A stretch of DNA of 64,000 nt from Bacterioplanoides pacificum (GTDB lineage Bacteria > Pseudomonadota > Gammaproteobacteria > Pseudomonadales > Oceanobacteraceae), in assembly GCF_042648445.1 (NCBI RefSeq), contig NZ_JBHRYB010000025.1, forward strand, positions 1-64,000. The letters run 5' to 3'. Under the pieces are notes generated by a model. The model was not told where the DNA came from, searched no databases, and saw only the letters and a program-made list of their open reading frames with translations. The position numbers were made by a program, and so were the translations under genes. Shown one piece after another: positions 1 through 7,752 of the stretch; positions within the stretch are counted from its first letter, which is position 1; each line of letters begins with the position of its first letter.

Positions 1-227
1 AAAAAGTTTCGATTGGTGGAATATCCAATCTAAATCTTGCTCAAGAATAAAACTGACAATAAATCTAAATGAATTATCGACGAGTTCTTACTTGATGATC
101 TTGTGTGCCTATTGCAGCGAACTGCAAGTCGGCGTGTCTTCACAACATCTCAGTAAGTACCCACACGAATTGTCTAAATACTTTGTTAAAGAACTTCGCT
201 TCGCGTTTCTCTCGAAGCGGGCTGCGC
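1..227 (-). other. rRNA operon leader (5' of a 16S gene lying outside the window)
   Basis: Read on the minus strand, this stretch follows four strong promoters. It carries a small hairpin, a boxA antitermination element and the segment that in gammaproteobacteria runs into 16S rRNA. The phrase GACAATTCGTGTGGG just after boxA resembles the E. coli rrn leader and spacer. Small hairpins lie at 112-127 and 11-30 and may serve processing. The mature 16S start is not in the window. A gene order of tyrS followed by an rRNA operon is also found in Pseudomonas. No protein-coding content is supported. Confidence 0.8.
183..219 (-). promoter_or_regulatory. rRNA antitermination signals: boxB-like hairpin and boxA
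   Basis: On the minus strand a 7-bp hairpin (213-219 pairing with 197-203, CGCTTCG/CGAAGCG) precedes GTTCTTTAACAA at 183-194. The latter matches the boxA consensus TGCTCTTTAACA closely. Hairpin followed by boxA is the order of boxB-boxA in E. coli rrn leaders, where NusB/NusE and other Nus factors bind. Confidence 0.75.
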
Positions 228-255
228 ATTATAAAGACCTGAATCTCAATGTCAA
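228..255 (-). promoter_or_regulatory. rRNA promoter, copy nearest the leader
   Basis: On the minus strand a -35 TTGACA (250-255) and a -10 TATAAT (228-233) are separated by 16 bases. The -10 is followed by a GC-rich discriminator starting GCGCAGCCCGC. Perfect hexamers and a GC-rich discriminator are typical of growth-rate and stringently controlled rRNA promoters. This is the last of four tandem copies before the antitermination signals. Confidence 0.85.
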
Positions 256-310
256 CCATTTTTTCTTTCTGATCGTTTTGGCCAGAGCCTTATCGTTCAG
301 AGCGGGGCGC

Positions 311-338
311 ATTATATAGTGTTAAAACACTGTGTCAA
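311..338 (-). promoter_or_regulatory. rRNA promoter, second copy from the leader
   Basis: The minus strand shows TTGACA (333-338), a 16-base spacer and TATAAT (311-316), followed by a GCGCCCCGCTC discriminator. The spacer contains the palindrome AGTGTTTTAACACT. Same architecture as the other three tandem promoters. Confidence 0.85.
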
Positions 339-398
339 CCCCTTATTTTTCCTGATGTTTTAAACATCTTCCGATGCCCTTCACTTCAGGAGCGGCGC

Positions 399-426
399 AT
401 TATATAGAGCTTAATGCCGCCGTCAA
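399..426 (-). promoter_or_regulatory. rRNA promoter, third copy from the leader
   Basis: The minus strand shows TTGACG (421-426), a 16-base spacer and TATAAT (399-404), followed by GCGCCGCTCCTGA. The discriminator is identical to that of the copy at 544-571. Confidence 0.85.
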
Positions 427-543
427 TACCTTATTTTGTTTTGTTTTTCTCAGCATCTCAGGAGCTCTTCCTGCCACACCAACTTAGTGAAAAACAACAT
501 CTTTAAGATGCTTCCCGAGCGCCTCAGCAATCAGGAGCGGCGC

Positions 544-571
544 ATTATAGGGAGATAAAATGCGCCGTCAA
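544..571 (-). promoter_or_regulatory. rRNA promoter, most upstream copy
   Basis: The minus strand shows TTGACG (566-571), a 16-base spacer and TATAAT (544-549), followed by GCGCCGCTCCTGA. The -35 lies only about 20 bp past the tyrS stop codon. No terminator is visible between tyrS and this promoter, so some tyrS read-through into the rRNA operon is possible. Confidence 0.85.
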
Positions 572-590
572 TACTTTTTTATTAACAGAA

Positions 591-1883
591 TCAGATTTCA
601 AACAGATGGTATTTTTTCTTACCCAGCTTCACCAGGAAGAAACGACCAAACATCGCCTGCTGTGCAGAAAAAATCTGCTCACCTTTCATCAGATCATCCA
701 TACCATAGGCGGTACCGTTGACGATCACAGCATTACGCCCCAGCGCATCTTTAATCTGCTTACCTTGTCCCAGCCCGGCATCCGACAACAACGACGTCAG
801 TGGTTTATCCGCCAGCTCTGCGGTGTTCAGATCGCTGGATGGCAGGCCGTCCTGCTTGATTTGCTCCAGCTCCCGTTCAGACAACTGAGTAACGTCACCG
901 GAGAACAGAGCTTCTGTAATCCGCTTAGCCGATTCCAGCGCTTCTTCGCCGTGCACCATACGGGTAACTTCATCGGCCAGGATTGGCTGGGCCGTCTTAC
1001 GCCCCTGAATCTCAGCGTCCTGCGCTTCAATTTCGGCAATCTTCTCAACCGGCAGGAAGGTAAAATAGCGCAGGAACTTATAAACGTCTGCGTCCGCGGT
1101 GTTCATCCAGAACTGATAAAAGGCATACGGTGATGTTTTCGCCGGATCCAGCCATACCGCACCGGATTCGGTTTTACCAAATTTAGTGCCATCCGCTTTG
1201 GTAACCAGAGGCACCGTCAGACCAAAAGTCTGCGCACCATTTTCACGCCGCGCCAGATCAATACCACCAACGATATTACCCCACTGATCAGAACCACCAA
1301 TCTGTAAGGTGCAGTTATAACGACGATTCAGCTCCGCAAAGTCCATGCCCTGCAACAGCGCATAGGAGAACTCGGTGAAGGAAATGCCGGCACCATCACG
1401 ATTCAGCCGTTGCTGTACCGATTCTTTATTGATCATGGCGTTGACGGAGAAATGTTTACCAACGTCCCGCAGGAAATCGAGAACATTCATCTGCCCGGCC
1501 CAATCCAGGTTATTAACCACCTGGGCCGGATTATCAACACCTTCAAACTTAATAAACTGGCTGACCTGGTTGCGGATTTTGTCAGCCCAGCCCGCCACGA
1601 TATCCGGCGTATTCAGCTGGCGCTCAGCAGCTTTAAAGCTCGGATCACCAATCAGACCGGTTGCCCCGCCGACCAGGGCAATAGGGTTATGACCCGCCTG
1701 CTGAAACCGTGTCAGTACCAATAACGGAACCAGGTGCCCCAGATGCAAGCTGTCAGCCGTTGGATCAAAGCCGCAATATAAAGTACGGGCCCCGGATTCC
1801 AGGTGTTCGATAAACTCATCATCGGCAGTGACCTGATTTAGCAGGCCACGTTCTTTAAGATCGGCTATTAATGCTGCAGTCAT
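591..1883 (-). CDS. tyrS: Tyrosyl-tRNA synthetase
   Basis: Charges tRNA-Tyr with tyrosine in the cytoplasm. The 430-residue product has the class I HIGH-type motif as HLGH in DSLHLGHLVPL (about residue 48), the tyrosine-pocket segment QIGGSDQWGNI (about 195) and the KMSKS-type loop as KFGKT (about 233). A C-terminal S4-like RNA-binding region ends in KKKYHLFEI. Length is normal for the TyrS family. It is transcribed toward the rRNA promoters, with its stop about 20 bp before the first -35 box. The start codon has only a weak Shine-Dalgarno sequence. Identification is secure. Confidence 0.97.
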   Translation of the reverse strand: MTAALIADLKERGLLNQVTADDEFIEHLESGARTLYCGFDPTADSLHLGHLVPLLVLTRFQQAGHNPIALVGGATGLIGDPSFKAAERQLNTPDIVAGWADKIRNQVSQFIKFEGVDNPAQVVNNLDWAGQMNVLDFLRDVGKHFSVNAMINKESVQQRLNRDGAGISFTEFSYALLQGMDFAELNRRYNCTLQIGGSDQWGNIVGGIDLARRENGAQTFGLTVPLVTKADGTKFGKTESGAVWLDPAKTSPYAFYQFWMNTADADVYKFLRYFTFLPVEKIAEIEAQDAEIQGRKTAQPILADEVTRMVHGEEALESAKRITEALFSGDVTQLSERELEQIKQDGLPSSDLNTAELADKPLTSLLSDAGLGQGKQIKDALGRNAVIVNGTAYGMDDLMKGEQIFSAQQAMFGRFFLVKLGKKKYHLFEI

Positions 1884-2031
1884 GGTGGCTATTCACACAT
1901 TGATTATCGGAAGGGAGCTGAACATACCTGAACAAGGTGCAAAATCAAGTCTATACACTTCTCCTGAGGACAGTCCGGAAGTGATTGGGTACACTTAGCC
2001 CGCGTTAAAATAAGACAGGACAAAATACCCT

Positions 2032-3324
2032 ATGGCTCTGCCCGGACGCTTGCAGTATTTCCCCGTTAGCCATCTCTTAGGGGCGATGAGCTTATTATTC
2101 ATTCTGCTGATGATTTCCCTCTGGCCAACACCTGCGCCACATAATACTGAACAAACCCGTATCGTCATTGATATCCCACAGAAATCCGCAGTCACTGCCA
2201 AGGCCGACGAAAACTGGCAGGAAGCGGAAGTGCGTTCCGGTGAAAATCTGTCGTTATTATTCGATCGCCATAATCTGAGTGCGGTGGACGTGCTGGAAAT
2301 AGCAGCGGTTGCCCCCAAAGATGCCATCCGTCTGCAACCGCAACAGAAACTGCGCTGGCTGGCATCCGCAGACAACCGGGTGCAGAAACTCGATATGATT
2401 ATTTCGCCGCTGGCACGCCACAGTTTTGTCCGCGACGCCGAAGGCAACCTGAATTATCAGTTGCTGGAACGTGATGCCGATTATCGGCCGCGTTTTGCCA
2501 GCACGGTAATCAATAACTCGTTATTTCTGGATGGCGGCCGGGCCGGTGTTCCTGAACAGGTTCTGATTGAACTGGCCGGCATCTTTGGCTGGGACATCGA
2601 CTTTGCACTGGATATCCGCCAGGGCGATTCCTTCAGCCTGATCTATGAAGAAATCTTTCTCGACGGTGAAAAAATCGGCAACGGCGACATCCTGATTGCC
2701 CGCTTTAACAATCGTGGCCGGGAACTGACCGCGGTGCGTTATGAAGATAACAAAGGCAACGCCAGTTATTACACTCCGGAAGGGTTAAGCATGCGCAAAG
2801 AGTTTCTGCGTAACCCGATTGATTTCGCCCGTATCAGTTCACGCTTTAACCTGAAACGAAAACATCCGGTTTTAAACCGTTTTCGCGCGCACCGCGGCAC
2901 CGATTACGCCGCCGCTCGTGGTACACCAATTAAGGCCGCCGGTGATGGCAAGGTTACCTTTGCCGGGCGTAAAGGCGGATTTGGTAACTGTGTGATTATT
3001 CAGCACGGCTCCCGCTATCAGACCCTGTACGCTCACCTGAGCAAGTTCGGCCGCAGCGTGCGTCGTGGCCGCCAGGTAAAACAAGGACAAATTATCGGTT
3101 ACGTCGGCAGTACCGGCCTGGCTACCGGCCCACATTTGCATTATGAGTTCCGGGTGGATGGCGTCCATCGCGATTCATTAAGAGTCAAACTGCCAAAAGC
3201 CAAATCCATCTCAAAAAGCCAGAAAGCGGATTTCCTGAAAAAATCCAACTCACTGGTGGAATGGCTGAGCAGCCACGACGAGCAGGTACTGGCCGAAGGC
3301 AACAACGGAACGCCGCAGGCATGA
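2032..3324 (+). CDS. M23 family metallopeptidase (MepM/YebA-like murein endopeptidase)
   Basis: Probable periplasmic peptidoglycan endopeptidase anchored by one N-terminal membrane segment (about residues 15-37). The middle region resembles the OapA/LysM-like part of YebA-type proteins. The C-terminal LytM domain shows the zinc ligands in HRGTDYAA (about residue 288) and HLHYEF (about residue 370), so it should be active. The 430-residue length fits the MepM family. Its stop overlaps the anmK start in an ATGA, so cell-wall cleavage and anhydro-MurNAc recycling are translationally coupled. An AGGA lies about 11 bases before the ATG. Confidence 0.9.
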   Translation: MALPGRLQYFPVSHLLGAMSLLFILLMISLWPTPAPHNTEQTRIVIDIPQKSAVTAKADENWQEAEVRSGENLSLLFDRHNLSAVDVLEIAAVAPKDAIRLQPQQKLRWLASADNRVQKLDMIISPLARHSFVRDAEGNLNYQLLERDADYRPRFASTVINNSLFLDGGRAGVPEQVLIELAGIFGWDIDFALDIRQGDSFSLIYEEIFLDGEKIGNGDILIARFNNRGRELTAVRYEDNKGNASYYTPEGLSMRKEFLRNPIDFARISSRFNLKRKHPVLNRFRAHRGTDYAAARGTPIKAAGDGKVTFAGRKGGFGNCVIIQHGSRYQTLYAHLSKFGRSVRRGRQVKQGQIIGYVGSTGLATGPHLHYEFRVDGVHRDSLRVKLPKAKSISKSQKADFLKKSNSLVEWLSSHDEQVLAEGNNGTPQA

Positions 3325-4424
3325 CGCTGTTTATCGGCCTGATGTCAGGCACCAGTGCCGATGGTATGGACGCGGCCCTGGTGGAATTCCGCGACGGGTC
3401 AGCGCCTAAGCTGCGACATGCCTGTGGCATCAGCTACCCGGCAGCGTTTGCGCAACAGCTGCGTCAGGCCGCCGTTGCGCCGCAATTGCCGGCCGCGCAG
3501 GTTATGCAACTGGATCGCAGAATCGCCGAAATCAGCGTCGAAGCCATCAATCAGCTGTTACAGCAAAGTAACACCCCGGCCACGGCAGTCAGCGCTATTG
3601 GCAGCCACGGCCATACCCTGCGCCATATTGCCAACGATCAGCAACTCAGCGGCAGCAGCTGGCAGATTGGTGATCCGGGCTGGATTGCTGAACACAGCGG
3701 CATCAGCTGCATTGCTGATTTCCGCCGCCGGGATATTGCCGCCGGCGGCCAGGGTGCCCCGCTGGTGCCAGCTTTTCACCAGGCCTGTCTGGGCAACAGC
3801 AGCCGGCCACGAATGGTGCTGAATATCGGTGGTATTGCCAATCTGACGGTACTTGGTGAACGCTTACTGGGCTTTGATTGTGGCCCGGGGAACGCCTTAA
3901 TGGACGAATGGTGTCAGCAGCACTGGCAACAAAATTATGATGCCGAAGGCCGATACGCCGCCTGTGGCCAGGTGCAGCCCGCTCTGTTACAACAATGGCA
4001 GCAACTCAGCGCCATACAAGATTACCTGCAGCAACCACCTCCGAAAAGCACCGGGCGGGAATTGTTTAATCTGCAATTATTGGGCGATTTACCGGCCTGT
4101 CCGGCGGAAGATATTCAGGCAAGCCTGGCACAATTCAGCTGTGACTGTATCGCTGACGCAGTACAGCAACATGGCCACGCCGATGGCGAAATTCTGTTGT
4201 GTGGTGGTGGTATCCATAACCGGGACCTGGTGCAGCGACTGCAGCAGGCGTTACCGGCTCATCAGCTGCTCAGCACAGCAAGCGCCGGTATTGATCCGGA
4301 CTGGATGGAAGCCATGGCATTTGCCTGGCTGGCATACCGTACCCTGAACGGCCTGAACGGCAATGCACCTGCGGTTACCGGCGCCCGGGGAGAACGGATT
4401 CTGGGCGGCATCTACCCGGCCTGA
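3321..4424 (+). CDS. anmK: Anhydro-N-acetylmuramic acid kinase
   Basis: Phosphorylates and opens 1,6-anhydro-MurNAc to MurNAc-6-phosphate during cell-wall recycling in the cytoplasm. The start was placed at the ATG of the ATGA overlap with the upstream peptidase, which gives the family N-terminus MTLFIGLMSGTSADGMD with the ATP-binding glycine/serine motif. An in-frame ATG 60 bases upstream was rejected. Further family segments are GSHGHTLRH, the acidic GDPGWIAEHSG and NIGGIANLT. The predicted product has 367 residues, normal for AnmK. Confidence 0.96.
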   Translation: MTLFIGLMSGTSADGMDAALVEFRDGSAPKLRHACGISYPAAFAQQLRQAAVAPQLPAAQVMQLDRRIAEISVEAINQLLQQSNTPATAVSAIGSHGHTLRHIANDQQLSGSSWQIGDPGWIAEHSGISCIADFRRRDIAAGGQGAPLVPAFHQACLGNSSRPRMVLNIGGIANLTVLGERLLGFDCGPGNALMDEWCQQHWQQNYDAEGRYAACGQVQPALLQQWQQLSAIQDYLQQPPPKSTGRELFNLQLLGDLPACPAEDIQASLAQFSCDCIADAVQQHGHADGEILLCGGGIHNRDLVQRLQQALPAHQLLSTASAGIDPDWMEAMAFAWLAYRTLNGLNGNAPAVTGARGERILGGIYPA

Positions 4425-4430
4425 GACAAC

Positions 4431-4934
4431 TCAGAAGTAGGCGTAACCATCACCTTGCAGGCGTTTGACTTCGTCGCCACCAAAAGGAACCGGATCGAGA
4501 AACGGTGGCAGGTCACCCAGCTCCAGATCATGTTGCCCCATCCAGCGCCGGCAGACTTTTAAATCGACGACGTTAAAAGCATCCAGCCGCGCAGCCAGAT
4601 CCACCAGCTCTTTATTGCTGCGGTAATTACTGCGTTTGAAAATTTCAATCTCGGCGCCGTGTAACACCAGAGCGATTGGCTCGTCGGTGTTGTATTCGTC
4701 TTTGCCACTGGCGATCTGTTCTGCCCGGGCTAACAGGGCGCGTAATTCATCGGCGGTGTGTAACTTAACCAGCGCCTGAAGTTTCTGCGGTGCGGCCAGC
4801 TGAGGCGCGGCATTCTGAATCGCCGGTGCCTGATTGGTCTGTGGTGGGTGTTCGGCCACCACCAGTCCGACTGGCAGCAGCAGTAACAGCAGCCGGACGG
4901 CAATAACAACAACAGAATAACCGCACGACTTCAT
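4431..4934 (-). CDS. Exported DsrE-family protein, function unknown
   Basis: The 167-residue product starts with a hydrophobic signal-like segment (about residues 5-26) ending near VVAEHPP. A Pro/Ala/Gln-rich linker follows. The C-terminal 110 residues resemble the DsrE/YchN-like fold, with IALVLHGAEIEIF, the single conserved Cys of DLKVCRRWM and the closing LQGDGYAYF. The start was chosen at an ATG with GGAGA seven to eight bases upstream. A longer in-frame reading extends into erpA and was rejected. The gap to erpA is 16 bp, so they are probably co-transcribed. DsrE proteins often take part in sulfur relay; an exported one next to an Fe-S carrier is suggestive only. Confidence 0.75.
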   Translation of the reverse strand: MKSCGYSVVVIAVRLLLLLLPVGLVVAEHPPQTNQAPAIQNAAPQLAAPQKLQALVKLHTADELRALLARAEQIASGKDEYNTDEPIALVLHGAEIEIFKRSNYRSNKELVDLAARLDAFNVVDLKVCRRWMGQHDLELGDLPPFLDPVPFGGDEVKRLQGDGYAYF

Positions 4935-4950
4935 AAATATTCTCCGCTGA

Positions 4951-5298
4951 TCAGATCGAAAAGGATGAACCACAACCACAGGTTGAGGTTGCAGAAGGGT
5001 TATTAACCGTAAAGCGTGACCCCTCCAGGCCCTCCTGGTAATCCAGAACCGAGCCCACCAGATAACCGTAACTGAGTGAATCCACCAGCACCCGTACACC
5101 GTTGTTGCTGATGGCAAAATCGTCTTCCGCACGATCATCATCAAAGGTAAAGCCGTACTGAAAGCCGGAACAGCCACCACCGGTGACAAACACCCGTAAA
5201 CACAGCTCGTCATCCGCCTCTTCCAACAGCAGTTCGCGGATTTTTTCTTCCGCGGCTGGGGTCAGATCAAACGGGGTTGCTTGTTGCACTGCGCTCAT
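4951..5298 (-). CDS. erpA: Iron-sulfur cluster insertion protein ErpA
   Basis: A-type carrier that delivers Fe-S clusters to apoproteins, including isoprenoid-synthesis enzymes. The 115-residue product has the three conserved cysteines of the family: one in GGGCSGFQYGF (about residue 43) and two in the C-terminal STCGCGSSFSI. Length is standard. A clear GGAG lies about five bases before the ATG. It sits in a leftward run argC - DUF6776 - bactofilin - erpA - DsrE-like. Confidence 0.96.
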   Translation of the reverse strand: MSAVQQATPFDLTPAAEEKIRELLLEEADDELCLRVFVTGGGCSGFQYGFTFDDDRAEDDFAISNNGVRVLVDSLSYGYLVGSVLDYQEGLEGSRFTVNNPSATSTCGCGSSFSI

Positions 5299-5353
5299 GA
5301 AGGCTCCGCAATAGTAATAATGATGGCTGAAATTATCCGCTTACCCGACTATT

Positions 5354-5782
5354 TCAGTCAACTTTGGCGTCAGCACCGGACTGTTCTTTCACCGCTTCCG
5401 GTGCTTTTTTACCCGGTGCGCCTTTAGCCTGGTGGTTCAGTTTGCCGTTCACCTGGGCGCCCAGCACCATTTCCATGGCGTGGTAATACACGTCACCGTT
5501 TACATGTGCTTTTTTCGCCAGTTCGATGTATTTACCCGCGTGTACATCGCCGGTCACGTTGCCGTTGACCACCACATTCGGGGCGTGAATCTGACCTTCC
5601 ACCCGGCCTTTATCACTGATGCGCACCACCGCATCGCCGTCAGGCTCAGCCAGCAGATTCCCTTTAATCAGGCCATCGACATGTAATCCGCCGGTGAATT
5701 TCACATCACCCACAATTTCTGTTTTGGCCGAAATTAAGGTGTCGTAATGGGTGTTGGCACCCTTATCTTTACTGCTGAACAT
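5354..5782 (-). CDS. Bactofilin (polymer-forming cytoskeletal protein)
   Basis: The 142-residue product has a central beta-helix-like region (about residues 15-115) with repeating VDGLIKGNL / GRVEGQIHA / GNVTGDVHA / HVNGDVYYH turns, the pattern of bactofilins. The N-terminal tail is short and the C-terminus is Lys/Ala-rich. Bactofilins polymerise without nucleotides and position envelope enzymes. The start follows the upstream DUF6776 stop by 3 bp, with a GGAGAGG ribosome site. Neighbouring peptidoglycan genes (M23 peptidase, anmK) are consistent with a wall-related role, which is inference. Confidence 0.92.
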   Translation of the reverse strand: MFSSKDKGANTHYDTLISAKTEIVGDVKFTGGLHVDGLIKGNLLAEPDGDAVVRISDKGRVEGQIHAPNVVVNGNVTGDVHAGKYIELAKKAHVNGDVYYHAMEMVLGAQVNGKLNHQAKGAPGKKAPEAVKEQSGADAKVD

Positions 5783-5785
5783 GAA

Positions 5786-6529
5786 CTATGCCTCTCCTGT
5801 TCCAGGCCATTCGATCGATTCTTCTACCCGCTGTGCTTTATTGCCGGTCGACTGTAATACCACCTGCACCTGCTCCGGAACAAACTGCGCCGGCAGACTG
5901 AGGGTGCCTTTAACTTCCTGGAAATAACGGAAGCGGAACTTCACGCCGAGATCGGCGATATCACCGTCCAGATCGCGCAGCGGCAGGATAACTTTTTCAC
6001 CGGCCTGAGTGCCAACAAAATTCACCGCCGCCAGGCCGGTGATATAACTGCTGTTATCCGCCACCTGAGTCAGCATGATGGAATAGCTGTATTGGCCGGC
6101 AGCGTCACCCGGCTGAATATTAATTTTGCTGATGCGCAGGCCTTTATCATTGCTGCTTGGTGCCATAATGCCTTTATAAAAGGCCACTTCTTCTTCCAGT
6201 GTGGCGACGTGCGCTTTCAGCTCTTTAACGGTCTGGCGAATGCCTTCGGTGGCTTTGCGATCCACTTCACCACCTTTCTCCAGCACCCCGACCCGCTGAG
6301 TCAGACGGGTGATTTCCCGCTCTCCCTGCAGCAGCTCGGTCTGCAACGAATCGCGTTCCGAGGTCAGCTGGCGAATGCTCGACATACTGTCGTAGACACC
6401 GGCAAAATAGCCGCCAACACCAACAGCGGCGATCAGTATCAGTGTGAACAAAAACCGGCGAAACCGTTGCCCCGGTTTGTAGTGACGAATGATCAGTCGA
6501 TCCTGCTGACTGCCTTTGACCACGGCCAT
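5786..6529 (-). CDS. DUF6776-type membrane-anchored coiled-coil protein
   Basis: 247 residues. A positively charged N-terminus (LIIRHYKPGQRFRRF) leads into one transmembrane helix (about 26-47), then a predicted coiled coil (about 52-125, rich in Leu/Glu/Gln heptads) and a beta-rich C-terminal domain from about residue 130. I recognise it as the DUF6776 family found beside bactofilin genes in Pseudomonas and relatives. The 3-bp spacing to the bactofilin suggests that the two products act together at the inner membrane. Molecular function is unknown. An AGGA precedes the ATG. Confidence 0.75.
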   Translation of the reverse strand: MAVVKGSQQDRLIIRHYKPGQRFRRFLFTLILIAAVGVGGYFAGVYDSMSSIRQLTSERDSLQTELLQGEREITRLTQRVGVLEKGGEVDRKATEGIRQTVKELKAHVATLEEEVAFYKGIMAPSSNDKGLRISKINIQPGDAAGQYSYSIMLTQVADNSSYITGLAAVNFVGTQAGEKVILPLRDLDGDIADLGVKFRFRYFQEVKGTLSLPAQFVPEQVQVVLQSTGNKAQRVEESIEWPGTGEA

Positions 6530-6559
6530 AGTTGAATCCTTAGTGTCAGTGATTTCAGA

Positions 6560-7591
6560 TTACGGAAGCAAAGCCACCTGACGCAGACCGGCCTGCTCTT
6601 CCAGGCCAAACATAATGTTCATATTCTGCACCGCCTGACCAGAAGCACCTTTCACCAGATTATCAATCACCGATAACACAATGATCTGGCCGGTTTCGGC
6701 GTGCTGATGCACCGCGATACGGCACATATTGCTGCCTTTCACACTGCGGGTCGCCGGATGACTGCCTGCCGGCATCACATCAACAAACGGCTCGTCAGCG
6801 AAACGCTGCTCGTACAATGCCTGCAAATCGTCTTTTAAATCAGGGGCTTGGGCATACAGTGTAGAATGAATTCCACGAATCATCGGCGTCAGATGTGGCA
6901 CAAAGGTCAGATCCACTGCATAACCTGCTGCCCGGCTCAGACCCTGACGGATTTCCGGCAAATGACGATGACCGGCAACGCCATAAGCCATCATCGATTC
7001 CGAGCTTTCGCACAGCAGCGAACCGACTTTAGCACCGCGGCCAGCACCACTGACACCGGATTTACAGTCGGCAATCAGCATCTGCTGTGGCAATAAACCT
7101 TTTTCCAGCAAAGGTAACAGCCCCAGCTGCACAGAGGTCGGGTAACAACCCGGAACCGCAATCAGGCGTGCCTGACGAATCTGTTCGCGGTTGACTTCCG
7201 GCAAACCGTAGACCGCTTCCGGTAACAGATTCACCGCACCGTGAGGCTGGTTGTACCACTTCTCCCATTCCTGCGCGTCCTGCAGCCGGAAATCTGCGGA
7301 TAAGTCGATGACCCTGGCACCGGCGTCCAGCACTTCCTGAGCCAGAGCATGAGCAACACCATGTGGTGTGGCAAAAAACACCACATCACAGGCGCCCAGT
7401 GTGTCGGCGCTGGGCACGGAAAAACGCAGGTCGGTATGGCCACGCAGATTCGGGAACATATCCGCCACCGGCATACCTTCCTCACTGCGGGAAGTAATGA
7501 CGCTGAGTTCGACGTCCGGATGGTTAACCAGAATTCTGAGCAGTTCGACACCGGTGTAACCCGTGCCGCCAACAATACCGACTTTAATCAC
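6560..7591 (-). CDS. argC: N-acetyl-gamma-glutamyl-phosphate reductase
   Basis: NADPH-dependent third step of arginine synthesis. The 343-residue product starts with the Rossmann motif GIVGGTGYTGVELLR, has the catalytic cysteine in VPGCYPTSVQLGL (about residue 150) and the conserved GHRHLPEI histidine segment (about 207). The start codon is GTG, preceded by an AGG-containing site. It is first in the leftward gene run that ends with the DsrE-like gene. Type 1 ArgC length is normal. Confidence 0.97.
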   Translation of the reverse strand: MIKVGIVGGTGYTGVELLRILVNHPDVELSVITSRSEEGMPVADMFPNLRGHTDLRFSVPSADTLGACDVVFFATPHGVAHALAQEVLDAGARVIDLSADFRLQDAQEWEKWYNQPHGAVNLLPEAVYGLPEVNREQIRQARLIAVPGCYPTSVQLGLLPLLEKGLLPQQMLIADCKSGVSGAGRGAKVGSLLCESSESMMAYGVAGHRHLPEIRQGLSRAAGYAVDLTFVPHLTPMIRGIHSTLYAQAPDLKDDLQALYEQRFADEPFVDVMPAGSHPATRSVKGSNMCRIAVHQHAETGQIIVLSVIDNLVKGASGQAVQNMNIMFGLEEQAGLRQVALLP

Positions 7592-7752
7592 AAAGAAACC
7601 TCACAGCAGTTTGGTTATCGTCCACGACTGCCGTTCGTAAGGCGCAGCCGCAGCAACAAAAGGAGCTTATAATACTGATTCTTGCTGGCGCTGACACCCG
7701 CCATCCGGTAATCGTTGATATAATTCGTTTTCTATCGCTAACGGAAACTTCT

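Noticed and set aside
92..319. 75-codon plus-strand open frame in the rRNA leader region
   Set aside because: It lies across boxA and two rRNA promoters on the opposite strand and has no ribosome site; the DNA is explained by the rrn leader.
606..1133. 175-codon plus-strand frame
   Set aside because: It is the opposite-strand shadow of tyrS, whose motifs are intact.
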